Of a DNA stretch of 51,580 bases, positions 26,501-37,316 are shown one piece after another. The stretch is from Lenisia limosa (lineage: Eukaryota > Breviatea). The notes beneath the pieces are model-generated. The model was not told the origin of the DNA and made no database searches. It saw only the letters and a list, made by a program, of their open reading frames with translations. Both the position numbers and the translations under genes were made by a program. Positions within the stretch are counted from its first letter, which is position 1. Each line of letters starts with the position of its first letter. The stretch spans positions 1 to 51,580 of the forward strand of contig LPNZ01007732.1 of assembly GCA_001655205.1 (NCBI GenBank). The letters are read 5' to 3'.

Positions 26501-29500
26501 CCACGTTTGGGGCTAAACTGACCAGCCCTATGGGTGGATTAGACATGTATTATCAGGCAAAAGAAAGGCTATCATTTGGTTTTACGTTGATATAAAAAAT
26601 AACAAATACGTAGAGACCTCCCACCTCGAAGTGCAAAATCTTGCCTGGCATTTTCTGGGAGAGATTTCAATACTGCATCAGACACCTGGATTTGGTTCCA
26701 TGGACAAGCGTCGGTAACACTGCGGTGGTAAATTTCCTTTAGTGCCTATACCTGTTCCCAACTCCAAATAATGTGTATTGTACTGTGAATATGACAATAG
26801 CTGGTTTCTATCAGAGAATAAATCCAATGTTAAAGCCCTATGAATAATACTTAAGCAAATTCCAGAATTTATGAAAACGACCATCCTCTCATACTGTCCA
26901 CAAAAGCAGAACATGCTTCCGAAGATCTACAATTGTGAAGTGAACCATCAAAGGCAAGATATGGTAAATGATCCACGACCAAACCACCCACCTTGAAATG
27001 GGGGTTGGCCTGTGATACGATCCCAGCTTGGGCAGATCCAACATGAACTCCAGCCTGGAATATCATATTCGTTTTGGGTCGCAAAAAATAAAATAAAAGG
27101 ATGATTATTGACAGTTGTAAACACCCCCCACTCTAAAGTCACACCAGCACTTCGAAGTAGCCAAACAATGCAGATCGGAGATCGCTGCTAAGCAGGATTG
27201 GGCTGGGAGAATGGACTTATCCAGGCCTGCCGACACAATAAAACGGTTCCCCACGTTCTCAACCTTGAAAACCTTGGGATGCTTGTCCAATACCTGGAAG
27301 ATTGTCAGCGAAAACTGTTTGAAGTAAGACATTATCAAGAACAATTGCAGGTTTATCCGAAAAATTCTATCGATTAGGGGAGTAAGAGGTCTCACCTTGT
27401 CAAAATTGTCAAATATCATTTTAATCCTCGAAATAGTGGTTGTCTTATTGCCGAGGAGGATTGGCTCCTCCTGAATGAACTCGGCTGCAGACTGGTACGT
27501 CTGAAGCGGTCAGGTCAGCAGAGCCACAATGCGTATCTCTTCGAATTATATATTTAGTGTATTAGATAAATAAAATATATTAATATAATTATGCACATTG
27601 CACTTTAGTTATCCAATTCCATCAGGAGTATTTGGTGTACTAGGCTCAAAAACGTTGCCTTCTCAAATAACAATTAAACAACACCTACATTAGGACTGCC
27701 AATTAGAGTGCTACCAGCAGAGATGTTACTGGCAGATGAAGTCGAAGCCTTGGGTATTAATCAGATGATATGTGAAGAAAAGGAAAATGAAAAGGTCTTT
27801 GACCAAAGTGTTGGCCACGAACGTCTTTCTAGTCATAATATGTGATCGAAAGTCAATACCATCATCAGCTCCCCGTTTCATGTTCGGAAACCTATCACCC
27901 ACCCTACATACCTGCATAAACGGGCCTGGGTTGACCTCAATAAGTCCAAGGACCAAGGTATCACAAGACTCAAGGAAGAACTTCATCTACTTCATAAAAC
28001 CAAAACAACAGACTCGAAAGCCGAATTCAGATTAATTTACATTGAAGCAATTCAAGCCCATCATACAGATTTGGCTTTTGGAGCAAACACCCGAGGTACT
28101 GCTGCTCTCAAAATGCCATGTGCTTGGTTTTGCATGCTGTTTGACTGAAAGGGTCAACAAGGCATTCCATTCAAAATAAAATATTAAAGCAGTCTTCCCT
28201 TGGCTCCAATCAGTTCAAATACTTCAAAGCCCCCTCACATAAGCCTGCATTGAAACGGACTCAAGCTGACGAGTGTTCATACATTGCCGCATGTAGAGAG
28301 CAAGACTCAGACATGCGCCTCCCTACATCCATGAATATGTGTTACAAAGTATTGATTAATTATATGGACAGTAGCGGGGTGAAACGGATCTCCTTATTAA
28401 TTCAATGTTGAAACCGAGCCATATAAGAGTGTGCAAAGAGACACATTCCAGTCAGATTCCACTCCGTTTGAAACATGTTGAACTTAAAATGAAAGTTCAG
28501 AATGTAAAAAGAAAATCCAAACCAGCCCCTCCCACGAATGCAACTTCCTGTGCCATGCCTCGAAAAGAGAAGTCGTAGAGCAAAGGTGAAATGATACTCA
28601 GCACAAATGTTACCTTCAAAGTGAAATTGGTGAATGTTAAAGTGGAAATGTTGTTTATTGTTTCAAAAACAAAAGGGTCTAATTATTTCTCAAAAGTTAA
28701 TCCTTTGTGTCACTTAGTTCAGATGGGCTGCCCATTTCCTCACCCCGAGGCCCGGAAAGAGATAGCGGTCCTTGAGGCCTCCCGCCGCCGTCACTATATA
28801 AATCTGCAGACGGACGATTGAGGTGCCCAATGACGATGTGGGGGTAAGGAGAACGCTGTTCCAAAGCCAGATCATCAGGATGATAACCTGGATCATCATA
28901 TCATAAAAAAGGAGGCGCATCGGCTGATAGAATCGCCAAGTAATAAAAATTGAATGTAATCCTTTCTATGACAGACAAGTATATCTTGAAAAAAGAGTTC
29001 AAACCTTCTTGATCAAAATATCAAAAAAAAAAAAAAAAAACNNNNNNNNNNNNNNNNNNNNNNNNNNNNNNNNNNNNNNNNNNNNNNNNNNNNNNNNNNN
29101 NNNNNNNNNAACACTGGACAAACATTCTGTTGTTTGATATAGAAAGGCAATCTTCAACCCAGAATTACAACATCTTACCACCGCCCACCAGTGAAAACCA
29201 GAACATAGAGAGCAGCCCAGCTCGCGCCTTAAAATGGTGTTCGAACGCCGAGCCCAAGAGAAGAAGGCAGAGCCCGACAATGGTCATCAAGATGCCTTCA
29301 ACGTGTGACTGGAGATGGGTCAAGTTGGGCAGAAGTTAGTGTGACTTGTGCATCGTGGTAAGCATAATATGTGAGAAGACGATTTAGTGATATTCCGTAA
29401 GAAAGCGCACAAGCGGAAGGATGATACTTGCCACAACAGAATAATCGATAATCGAGTGATGACAACGTGAAGTAGACGAACAAGTGGATTTCAAGAAGAA

Positions 29501-30029
29501 AGTGAAAATTTCTTGGTTTATTTCAAAAAAAAAAACATCACAGAAATTTATCTCATATATATAGCAAAACGAAATCTGCTTCTTCCATAACCCAGGCTAC
29601 GTCGTATCATAATGACCCAAAGTTAAGAACATGCACAAAGAGAGGGAAGGAAACATAATATGTGATCCAGTGAACGAATGATCCTGTGCTCCAAAAACAA
29701 ACCTCGAGGAGCATGTTCAAATCTGAAAAAAGCTCGACTCCAAATGCCAGCGAGAAAACGAAAAGACTTGCGCTCATCGCGAAGCTAACATGTTTCTGCC
29801 GCCACTGGTTTGCTTTGTCGGAGGGCGGAGGGACGGGGAGCCTCTCAAGAACACTTAGCACTCTGTCTCGACGCTGGGCTGTCATTCGAGGTGATGCCTG
29901 GGTGGAGCTTGCTCCAGCAAGATTCCGAGACCCAGCATTCTGCCTTGTAGGGGGGCTTGGGTTCACGAAAGAGGAGGAGCTCCTCTGTAATCGATGCGAA
30001 ATCGGCTCATTTGAAGTCCTTCTACTCAT
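17537..30029 (-). CDS. 12-span adenylyl-cyclase-like membrane protein with degenerate C1 and C2 domains
   Basis: Start ATG at 30029 opens a basic, Ser-rich N-terminus (MSRRTSNEPISHRLQRSSSS). A first membrane block of about six spans follows (spans near 29760, 29430, 29250, 28870, 28590 and 28280; examples GILMTIVGLCLLLLGSAF and VIILMIWLWNSVLL). Then come the C1 cyclase homology region (about 27990-26630), a polar linker, a second membrane block (25200-24050, with LFFGLLILGSVFPVMFYF and VAVIYPYLAIAAM), and the C2 homology region (23770-22550). A long Ser/Thr/Arg-rich cytosolic tail ends HSTEF then TAG at 17537. The order matches metazoan and Dictyostelium-type transmembrane adenylyl cyclases. 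The catalytic residues are largely missing in both halves (see domain entries), so it is probably a pseudo-cyclase or an inactive partner. About 35 exons. Gaps lie at 18285-18374, 22204-22268, 22528-22539 and 29042-29109. The tail downstream of about 22500 could be a second gene, but I find no convincing stop/start break. Confidence 0.7.
18375..18520 (+). repeat. dispersed repeat family, copies 1 and 2
   Basis: Two copies in tandem (about 18375-18415 and 18470-18515) share the core ACAAAGCCCAGGCCAG followed by CGCTTC. They lie in an intron of the cyclase-like gene next to a poly-G run and an N gap. Related copies are at 19805-19910 and 23780-23900. Confidence 0.7.
19805..19910 (+). repeat. 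dispersed repeat family, copy 3
   Basis: Starts with a G/T-rich lead, then GTAAAATTGGACAATT, GAAACAAAAAAAGCCCA, ATCAACTTTGTTGCTGA and CCAGGCCAGTCGCTTCTG. It aligns along its length with the copy at 23780-23900, which has a roughly 25-nt extra block. It lies in an intron of the cyclase-like gene. Confidence 0.75.
22550..23770 (-). other. class III cyclase homology domain 2 (C2) of the cyclase-like gene
   Basis: Exons in order: LLPVHLVERFAANGPR and FHELSVLK (23770-23670), then IEIPTLISMTLALEPEQLL with FDTLVEKQ (23570-23463), HSIETYAAVAGLP (23190-23100), MKSLNAQLMLEFLPSL with LRIAVGAGQRGSV (23030-22920), GVVGFLRPTFILVDPLEQ (22785-22705), and VAKTLARAPRHLVSVSP (22655 downward). The lead-in LLPxHLVERF, the F-DxLVEK helix, the AVAGLP strand and the LRIAVGAG strand are typical. 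Glu replaces Asp at both metal positions, and the expected Asn-x3-Arg pair after the GVVG loop is not seen. Confidence 0.7.
23780..23900 (+). repeat. dispersed repeat family, copy 4
   Basis: Contains GAGTAAAATTGGAAAATT, GAAACAAAAAAACCCAAATC, AACTCTGTTGGCTGA and ACAACAAAACAAAGCCCAGA. It has the same order of blocks as the copy at 19805-19910 and begins beside a poly-G run. Confidence 0.75.
26630..27990 (-). other. class III cyclase homology domain 1 (C1) of the cyclase-like gene
   Basis: Exons in order: SCDTLVLGLIEVNPGPFMQ (27990-27915, position of the first metal motif, family form VLFADIVGFT), FPNMKRGADDGIDFRSHI, SAAEFIQEEPILL then ISRIKMIFDNFDK (27500-27400), DKHPKVFKVENVGNRFIVS (27290-27230, family form KVETIGDAYMVVSG), FQAGVHVGSAQAGIVSQAN (about 27070-27000, family form RIGVHTGxVxAGIVG), and WNQIQVSDAVLKSLPENAR (26700-26640, the QIQVS strand and helix seen at the end of class III domains). 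The fold signature is strong. The first metal Asp aligns with Leu and the second with Asn (GD to GN). Confidence 0.75.
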
Positions 30030-30478
30030 TATTAACTTCTTATCTAGATAATACGGGTCATTTTAGAGAAGCCTCCACTAATCGCTATTGCCCATACACT
30101 GAAAGGCCTAGCGCAATCTAACAACTATAATACATACATCTTCTACCCATCTATCTAACAATCTAACACTAACTAAATAGGACAGCCACCAACTACAGAC
30201 CTGGGGATTTTGAAGATCCCCAGATCTCTGACAGATCTCCGACAGATCTGCGACAGATCTCCAAATCTCTGACAGACTGCAGCATGCACAACACTGCATT
30301 TTGAATCCCGAAATACCCCCGGGGCCCTTTATACCAGGGACCGTCCGGGTACAGAGAACATTTTAAACAGAGACCAACTATATCTACCCATGGCGGTAAG
30401 TATTCTTGTACAACAACTACATTCCATATCCTAATAACTCCCATTCAAAATACACAGTTGGGATGACCAAAATCAAAA
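30030..30478. other. intergenic region upstream of the cyclase-like gene
   Basis: About 450 bp lie between the stop of the ZNRD2-type gene and the start of the cyclase-like gene, both on the minus strand. It holds an 11-bp tandem repeat (30221-30277) and no supported exon. The cyclase-like promoter is probably here. Confidence 0.5.
30221..30277. repeat. 11-bp tandem repeat with AGATCT core
   Basis: About four to five copies of CAGATCT(C/G)(T/C)GA in register, each holding the palindrome AGATCT, about 200-250 bp upstream of the cyclase-like start codon. It could be a clustered regulatory site or a neutral repeat. Confidence 0.85.
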
Positions 30479-31822
30479 TCAGTCGAGAAGCTCCTTATAG
30501 GCTTTCATAACACGAGCACTGTTCTCGAGCCACTTCAAATCCACATGTGAATGGGAGGAAGACAAAGCTTGTCTGGAGAGATTCAAAAGAACACCTGAAG
30601 TTGATGACAGAGGAAACAAAAAAAAATATGATATATCGCACAGCATGATGCAAAATATCAAACCTTCGATGTTACTTCTGGCTTCAGTAGGAAGCTAAAC
30701 GTGTCAAATAGACCATGAAATACGTGACGAGGATTGGGAGGGGGGAAATGTAACTAGAGCACAAAATCAGCTTTCAACTTCTGAGTGCTACCCAATCATA
30801 CCTGTGACTTAACCTCTTCTTTTGTGGGTGTAGTTGGCTCCTGTGCAACGGGTTCTTCCACCTGCAACATGAGACTCAATGATATACTGAGAAAACAGCA
30901 TTTCAGGAACTTAAGAACAAAAAACAATGAGGATTCAGGCTGAACCATCCGCTGTTGGTGAAGAATGGATTAATCATTTACTCGGGACCCATACTTAAAT
31001 ATTTGCCATTGATGCAATGCTATGAGATGCATACCTTCGGCACCTTGGTTTCGACTTCCACTGGGGACTCTGGCTTCTGAGCTGGCTTCTGAGCGACCGG
31101 CATCTCAGTTGAAGCTTCCTTGGTAGTCGAGGGAGCCTGGATAAATATTAGCCACACCGATGAATAAAGTGATCTGAGTCCAGTGTGGAGCAGACATTGA
31201 CGCTAATCAAGAAGAATCTCAATCCTAGAAACGACCAACCCACCACGCTGTGTTTAGTGGGGTCGTACATATCTTCTGAGATGTAGCTCTGTTTACAAAG
31301 TACGCAGAACATAACCTTGGTCTGAGGGTCACGGACCAAGGGTGTCTGTAGGGGTAATTGGCATGGCTTAAGCGACGAATATAAATATAGGAAACACTGT
31401 ATATCAAGACATGTAGGAAACTATCGAACACTGCATATCAAGACATGTAGGAAACTATCGAACACTGTATATCAAGAAATCCAGCAAGAGGAAAGAGGTG
31501 AAAAATTCCGTGACAACATACAGATATATATGTATATATATATATAAACCAATGAAAGATATGTTTAACCAAGCATGAATCAGAATGTATGATAAAATAT
31601 ATACGATAAAACAAAGTACCCCCCCCCCCCNNNNNNNNNNNNNNNNNNNNNNNNNNNNNNNNNNNNNNNNNNNNNNNNNNNNNNNNNNNNNNNNNNNNNN
31701 NNNNNNNNNNNNNNNNNNNNNNNNNNNNNNNNNNNNNNAGCAGATTTGACACTTCGTCAGCCTGGCGGCGGCTGTGTCGTAAATATAACTTTTTTAAATG
31801 CAAACAATATAATATCATATGA
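30479..31822 (-). CDS. ZNRD2: ZNRD2/SSSCA1-type zinc-ribbon protein (autoantigen p27 family)
   Basis: Exons on the minus strand: a 5' piece reading RHSRRQADEVSNL (about 31740-31790) running into the gap 31631-31738; TPLVRDPQTKVMFCVLCKQS continuing to DPTKHSV (about 31226-31344); an Ala/Pro/Glu/Lys linker (31037-31138, 30803-30862); a short exon near 30665-30695; and the last exon with VLLNLSRQALSSSHSHVDLK and ARVMKAYKELLD before TGA at 30479. The R-RQ-x-EVSNL lead-in, the CVLC half of a zinc ribbon after PLVRD, the variable linker and the terminal helical pair match the ZNRD2 family in order. In animals this family is linked to telomerase-associated and centromere/spindle roles, but its biochemistry is unsettled. 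The first Cys pair is presumably in the gap. The start codon (31822 used here) is uncertain. Confidence 0.75.
31393..31480. repeat. 34-bp tandem repeat, about 2.5 copies
   Basis: The unit starts AACACTG(T/C)ATATCAAGA and continues CATGTAGGAAACTATCG. Copies start at 31393, 31427 and 31461 (partial), within an intron of the ZNRD2-type gene. Confidence 0.9.
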
Positions 31823-31987
31823 AAAAGGATAATATAATAGATGGTGGACGATTTTTATTCGCTCGTTTTGTTTATAATTTGATCATTACAGTTTTTGAAT
31901 AGAAAACCCCGGATTGAAGAGGGTAGGGAGAGATAGAATATAGCAAAGATTGACTATAATAATTCTGGTGTGGTATGCACCCTCATA

Positions 31988-32560
31988 CTAAGTTTCAAAA
32001 TCCTTCATTGCTGCCTCACTCTTCTTGACATCATCATTGGCCTCAGACACCCTAGATTAGTCAGCTTTGAGTCGGTGTCAAATGCGTTGTATTCTAAAAT
32101 ATATTATTATTCTGATACGATATGGAGAGAATATAATCCAGCCGACCATGTGTTGTCAACATTCAACACCCAGAAGTAACTTAGTAAGCTCCCCTTTCAA
32201 TCCTACTTACTCAGCTGCCTGGGTTCTTGGCTTTTTAGCTGGAGTAGCCTGAAAGGATTATTCGTCATTTAGAGAATGCTCCGAGAAACCCCGTCCCTAG
32301 GAAAGCTCCAAATTCCAACTTACGGAATATGATGATCCAATAGCGCTAAAGGGGTCGCTGGTCTAAATGGTCAAAAGGAAATCACAAAAACATGGAAAGG
32401 CGTGGGGGAGGGGGTAGCAAACGATTAAAAAGAGAATTCGTTTTGAACCTTGTCATACACAATATAAAGAAGTAATTTCAGAAGTTGACATACCTGTTCA
32501 GTAGAATACGAGAAAGTTGGCTCAGTTGGCTCGGGGGTGCTGAAATATTAATCTTAATAA
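31988..32560 (-). CDS. short hypothetical protein, 3' exons
   Basis: Not recognised. Minus-strand exon pieces with splice signals: TPEPTEPTFSYSTEQ (about 32540-32495), TSDPFSAIGSSYS (about 32363-32325), ATPAKKPRTQAAE (about 32250-32210), and a final exon RVSEANDDVKKSEAAMKDF ending with TAG at 31988. The product is polar and low in complexity, with a short terminal helix. The 5' part may lie in the gap 32694-32779, or the exons may belong with the mini zinc-ribbon exons at 33005-33226. Confidence 0.45.
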
Positions 32561-33004
32561 TGGTAAGAAAACACCGTATGACACCCCCTCTCTTTCGATA
32601 AGATACTTTGTTAGTTGACTCCTTTACTTTTTTTTTCTTTCCCTTATCTTTTCTTCGTATACGTAATTATGATTCCCATTCAACCCCCCCCCCNNNNNNN
32701 NNNNNNNNNNNNNNNNNNNNNNNNNNNNNNNNNNNNNNNNNNNNNNNNNNNNNNNNNNNNNNNNNNNNNNNNNNNNNNNACAGCCGCAGCAGTAGATTGA
32801 GTCGTCAAGACGCCTCAAGAGGGGGATCTACAGCGGTCAATATCTCGGAATGTGTTGATAATAAAACCCATAAGAATAAAAGGGAGGGCGAAGGAAGAAA
32901 GAGAATCTGGCCAAATGACGAAAGCGTGGTGAAGAACACATTGAATAGTCAACTATGGTAATACATGAAAACGAAAGACCGTTATCGGTAAAGAAAAGAA
33001 CCGT

Positions 33005-33226
33005 TTATTCGACCCCGCAAACTCTACACCCTCCAGCAGGACAGGATTTACCAATAAGCTTGCAGCCTTCAATAAGCTAAATAAAGTGAGTGGATGCGGC
33101 GGCTGAATGGCCAAGAGGAACAGAACAACAAGGAGATGAGCAAGATCATGCCTGTTGAAGAGCAATATCATTAAAAAAAACGCAACCTACAAGTTTAGAC
33201 AGTTGATTAGATGATGCTGACGACAT
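33005..33226 (-). CDS. mini-gene resembling the N-terminal half of a ZNRD2-type zinc ribbon
   Basis: Two exons join in phase: MSSASSNQLSKL (33226-33191, GTAGG donor) and LIEGCKLIGKSCP with AGGCRVCGVE (33075-33005, acceptor TTTAG), ending in TAA. This gives about 35 residues. The string KL-LxEG-x-x-L-x-G-x-SCP-x-x-GC is the family lead into the first Cys pair of ZNRD2/SSSCA1-type zinc ribbons. The stop falls where a PLM/R motif would be expected. It could be an alternative or additional splice join into the 31988-32560 exons, a decayed tandem paralog, or chance. Confidence 0.4.
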
Positions 33227-33703
33227 AGTATCTAAAAGAGAAGGAGTGGGAAAAGGGAAAAACTTGGGAAAAACAGGAACAATTGTCAAATAAAGATGAG
33301 TACGCCGCCGTAAACTTATTCTTCCCTTATCAGGAAAGTCTCCTCGTTTGCTCTCTTTTCTTCTCAATATACAAAAAAACAAAAACAAAATAACCATAAT
33401 ACAAAAATACAATTTACAAACCTAATCATGTCACAGCGAAAACTCAGAACGCAAGAGTTGACATCTTCTCAAATTTCGATAAGATAAACAGATAAACTCA
33501 TGGCCACTTCTATATACTTCTTTGATTTTTAGCCACTTTGGGTTGACTTCTGCTTGTATGTAATTGGGTGAGAACAATGGACAGCTTTTAATAATCTCCT
33601 CGATTCCATGTTCCCTCCAAATTACATTGTGGTAATTTGTATTAAACTTTAAGCTTTGGTATCGTTGATTCCGTTTATCGGAGAGAGCCGCTCCACTGTC
33701 ACC
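33227..33703. other. divergent intergenic region
   Basis: About 480 bp lie between a minus-strand start (33226) and the TMEM135-like plus-strand start (33704). It is AT-rich with A-tracts around 33365-33400. I see no exon with both splice support and protein-like composition. It probably holds both promoters. Confidence 0.4.
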
Positions 33704-36700
33704 ATGGTTGCCTCTTCAGCATTAACTTTGGCAACTATCCGAGATTGGCCGTGTTATCGAGTGAGTGGAGGAAGGATTCTTTGGACTGAATTCAAAAGTC
33801 ACACAGAATTCAAATGCTTATTCTATATCATGATTCCAGCTCCATCACCCAGACCATACGTCATGCTTTCAAGTTGCAACTGATATTTGGACAACTACTT
33901 TCGTATCCGGTTTGTCACTGCTGTAAGAAGAATAAAACAGTATTAAAAGAGCAGTCAATTTTTAGCTTGCCTTATTACCTTTGTGTACTTGTGTAATTCT
34001 ATAATTAACTTTTGCCAGATACATCCTTTTTTATTAATCATCAACAAATTTATTAGAACAATGTAAGGTCTTGTTATATGTTTTCATCATCCAAGGACTA
34101 AAGGTGTATGCACCCCTCTTCATTGGACCAGCCGTAGTCAGAAAGAAACAGTTCGTGGAGCTTACTTAGAAGAATATGACCTGCCATAACTGATTTAGGA
34201 TTCAGTTTATCTTCAAACGCACTATGCCCGAAATAACAAGATCTGCATTGTTTCTTGGTATGTGGTTTCACTCGCATCTTCAACAAAAGAATACATGATA
34301 CTAAAGGCTGAAGTAAATCCCTTCTAACCATAATCAGCCGTACTTGGTTCGTCATTTTCCGGGTATACCTGCCTTGTACGCAAGATGATTGGCCACAATA
34401 CCCGATTGATACAGCCCATTGCGGGACTTCTCTGTGGCTTTTCATCAATTGTCCTTGAAAAGGCATCTCGTCGTGCTGAATTGTCAATGTGAGGAAGCCC
34501 CCATTTCTTGTTCAAACCATATTGATAGTTATCTTTTACTGTATTTAGCTATACTGCAAACCAAGCTGCTGAAACCATCCTCAATTATTTTGTTGTAAGC
34601 ATGTTGATTTTGAAATGGCATTTTCTAAATCTAAATGTGCAGTTGAAGGGAACTCTTCCCAAAGTGAAGTCTTTCCGTTTGATTCTCTTCTCAGCAGCTC
34701 TCTCAGTGTTGATGATGTTTTACAGGGTTAAGGTTGGTCTAAAACATTAAATGAGAGAGTGTCTAATTTTACATAAAAGCTGAATGAAAAATGTTTGTAA
34801 TCAACTATGATAACAAGATATTCACTTTCTTCTCAAAGTTGTGCTACACATAATATCAGTTATCGACGGCAACATTTGAACAGCAGAAAAACAAGTCTAA
34901 CTGGGCAGCCGGAACTGTTGTCAAGTAATGTCAGATCGGTTCTTCGATTTTTGCTTGGATTCCCAAGAGAGAAACCCAAACCGTCATCACAGAAGAAAGA
35001 AGTATGGGGGAATATAATTATTCTTGTGATTAACAACGGATTAAAACATTATTTTGTCAATTACTAACAGTTATCCAAATAACACGTTTAGGAAGCGGAG
35101 CCGGAAGTGGAAGAAGAGTCCCCAAGTACTGACCCATTTATTTCACAGTCTTCTGGGTCTGCCTTACGGGGACGACGAAGACGGTCAGAGCGGTTTGAGG
35201 GAAGTAGAAGTGATACCAACATGAATCCAAACTTAACATATGCATATAATACATGTAGTATATCGAAAAATAATCAAAATTTCGATGTTACCTATGTGAG
35301 CTTTTGGTCTCATCAATGTAGCAACCTCAGAAAGCAAGAGATAATCGACCGCAAGAATAGGTAATCAAATGAAATTAGAATAATACTAAATTGAATCAAC
35401 TCTATTTGAGCTATTCTAAGAATATACTTATAGTATACTATGTGTACATTTAAACAATTCTCACAGTTGACTTAAGATCGCACTCGGTCGAAAGCTACTC
35501 CTCTGTGACGCTGGTACGCCATTAATGAAGCCATTCAGTTATTCAAACAGCTTCATATTATATATCACTGAATGATGGCTGTTGTAATTTGTGATTTTGC
35601 TTCTTTGAGTTTGTTTTATTCGTATATCCAAACAATATCTTAGACATCTATGGTATCAACATCACCGTTTAGCAAACTATTCTCATTTTTCAATTCCTTC
35701 TCACAATTCATATCATATCTGAAACCCCATGAAATACTTGATGATTATTTGAAGGCTAAGACCGCAGACCTTTGATCTCTGATCTGGTGTTCGGATATCC
35801 GTACTAAGTCATTATAGACATTTTTTTAAAGAAAAATAGGTTTTGGAATCTCTGATGCAATTTCAAGACATTTGATTTCAATTTAGACATCAGACGTGGA
35901 TACATCTCAGAACCCCGACACACCTTACCAATGTGACCCCCCACTGCCAAGCCACGGTAATACAATGTACAATTAATCTGAACAATTTACCACCACATTG
36001 AATTTCATTCCTTCTTTGAGGTGATAAAGATGTGTTATTCTAAATCTTCCAACAATATTTTATGGTCCTAACTCACTTGACATTTACCATTCAGATTCTC
36101 TTCTGAATCCCCCACTATCTGCTGCCAAAGACTACTGGACAGCCGCTCGCAAAATTCTGACTGGAGGTAACAAAACTGGTGATAATGATATCAGGTCAGA
36201 AGGGATCCTAAAGATATTCCTAAATGGCTAGATCACAAGATTTCATTTTTTTGAAATTCCATCAATGTTTCAAGAAAATATTCCCAAGCTAAAAGAACAC
36301 AAATGCATTTTTTTTCTCTTTCACAGTCCAGAATGCACCCGAGGCGAGACCCTTACAGAAGACTAAGAAGTAAGTAAAAAAATACATAATCGGATCATAT
36401 TCCAATTTGAACTGTCTAACAATGACTTCCATGCAACCCTTTTCACTATCTAGTTGGGATTATTCTTTGTTTTCGGTCGTTTGTGAGAGGAATTGCTGCA
36501 GGATGGGGAATCCGAGCCATTATTGGCATACTTTCGGTCTTATCCAGGAGGAGGCTCCGTGTGAGACCGTAAGCATTGAACACCATTTGACACTTCTGTT
36601 ATTTTTTAATTGCACTGATTTCTTCAAGAAAACATATCTTCAAGGCGGTTATTAACGAAAGAAATATCAAGTGGGCAGCTCTCATGTTTATTACTTTCAA

Positions 36701-37316
36701 ATTATGACCAAGTATAATGTCTAATAACCCAGGACTGGCCTCTTTACAGGGTCAATTCCAGCAACAATTCACTTTGTCGAAAGGTGGGAGTGAACAGACT
36801 GAAAATAGCCGATGTTTTGCTTTATATGACCGTTGTAGTATTGGACGATTTTATCATTTACCAAAGCTATGGACATCTTCTTCAGCTGGCTGTGGGTTGT
36901 GAGGGATTTCAGAAATCCAAGTTCCATTAAATTAACTGTATTTTCTGTCATTTTGGACGAAGCTCATTTGTGTAGTGTTGGCTGGATTGTGGACAAATTT
37001 TTGGCCGAGTAGCGAGCTGTCTTTTGGAGTGGCTGCGAAGGCAATTCAGGCATGTGTGGCACTTCTAGTGGACAAAGGCACCTTACCGTGAGAGGAGGTC
37101 GAACAAATGTCATTGCTGAGAGTGTGACATTGGTGTGATATTTCTAAATGTTGCAATTGATTGGTTTGATACTTGAGGTACATTCCGTATTGGGACGTAG
37201 CGCTCTTCACACTGAACACTGGTGGAATTATGTACATGTGGTTCTACCACCCTGACTCTCTGCGACCCTCTTATTTAAAGTATGTGGGAAAGGCTACAAG
37301 TACACTGCGCCGTTAA
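33704..37316 (+). CDS. TMEM135: TMEM135-like multi-span membrane protein
   Basis: Exons match the TMEM135 family in order: SSITQTIRHAFKLQLIFGQL (33838-33909), VRKMIGHNTRLIQPIAGLLC and GFSSIVLEKASRRAELSM (about 34338-34489), YTANQAAETILNYF (34551-34593), LKGTLPKVKSFRLILFSAA and LSVLMMFYR (34643-34733), a charged loop (34840-35365) with RGRRRRSERF, RFVRGIAAGWGIRAIIGIL (about 36480-36540), GLFTGSIPATIHFVE (about 36734-36780), VVLAGLWTNFWPSSELSFG (36965-37086), and ALFTLNTGGIMYMWFYHPDS with LRPSYLKYV, ending TLRR then TAA at 37316. EKxSRRxEL, YxANxAxET, AG-x-N/S and PDSLRPSY are hallmarks. TMEM135 proteins sit in peroxisomal or mitochondrial membranes and affect organelle dynamics and lipid handling. 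The start is chosen at ATG 33704 in an ACCATGG context. The loop is long and poorly conserved. Confidence 0.8.

Noticed and set aside
34098-34515. Minus-strand open frames of up to 129 codons
   Set aside because: The plus strand here is the TMEM135-like exon with EKASRRAELSM, which fits the family; the minus frames are shadows.
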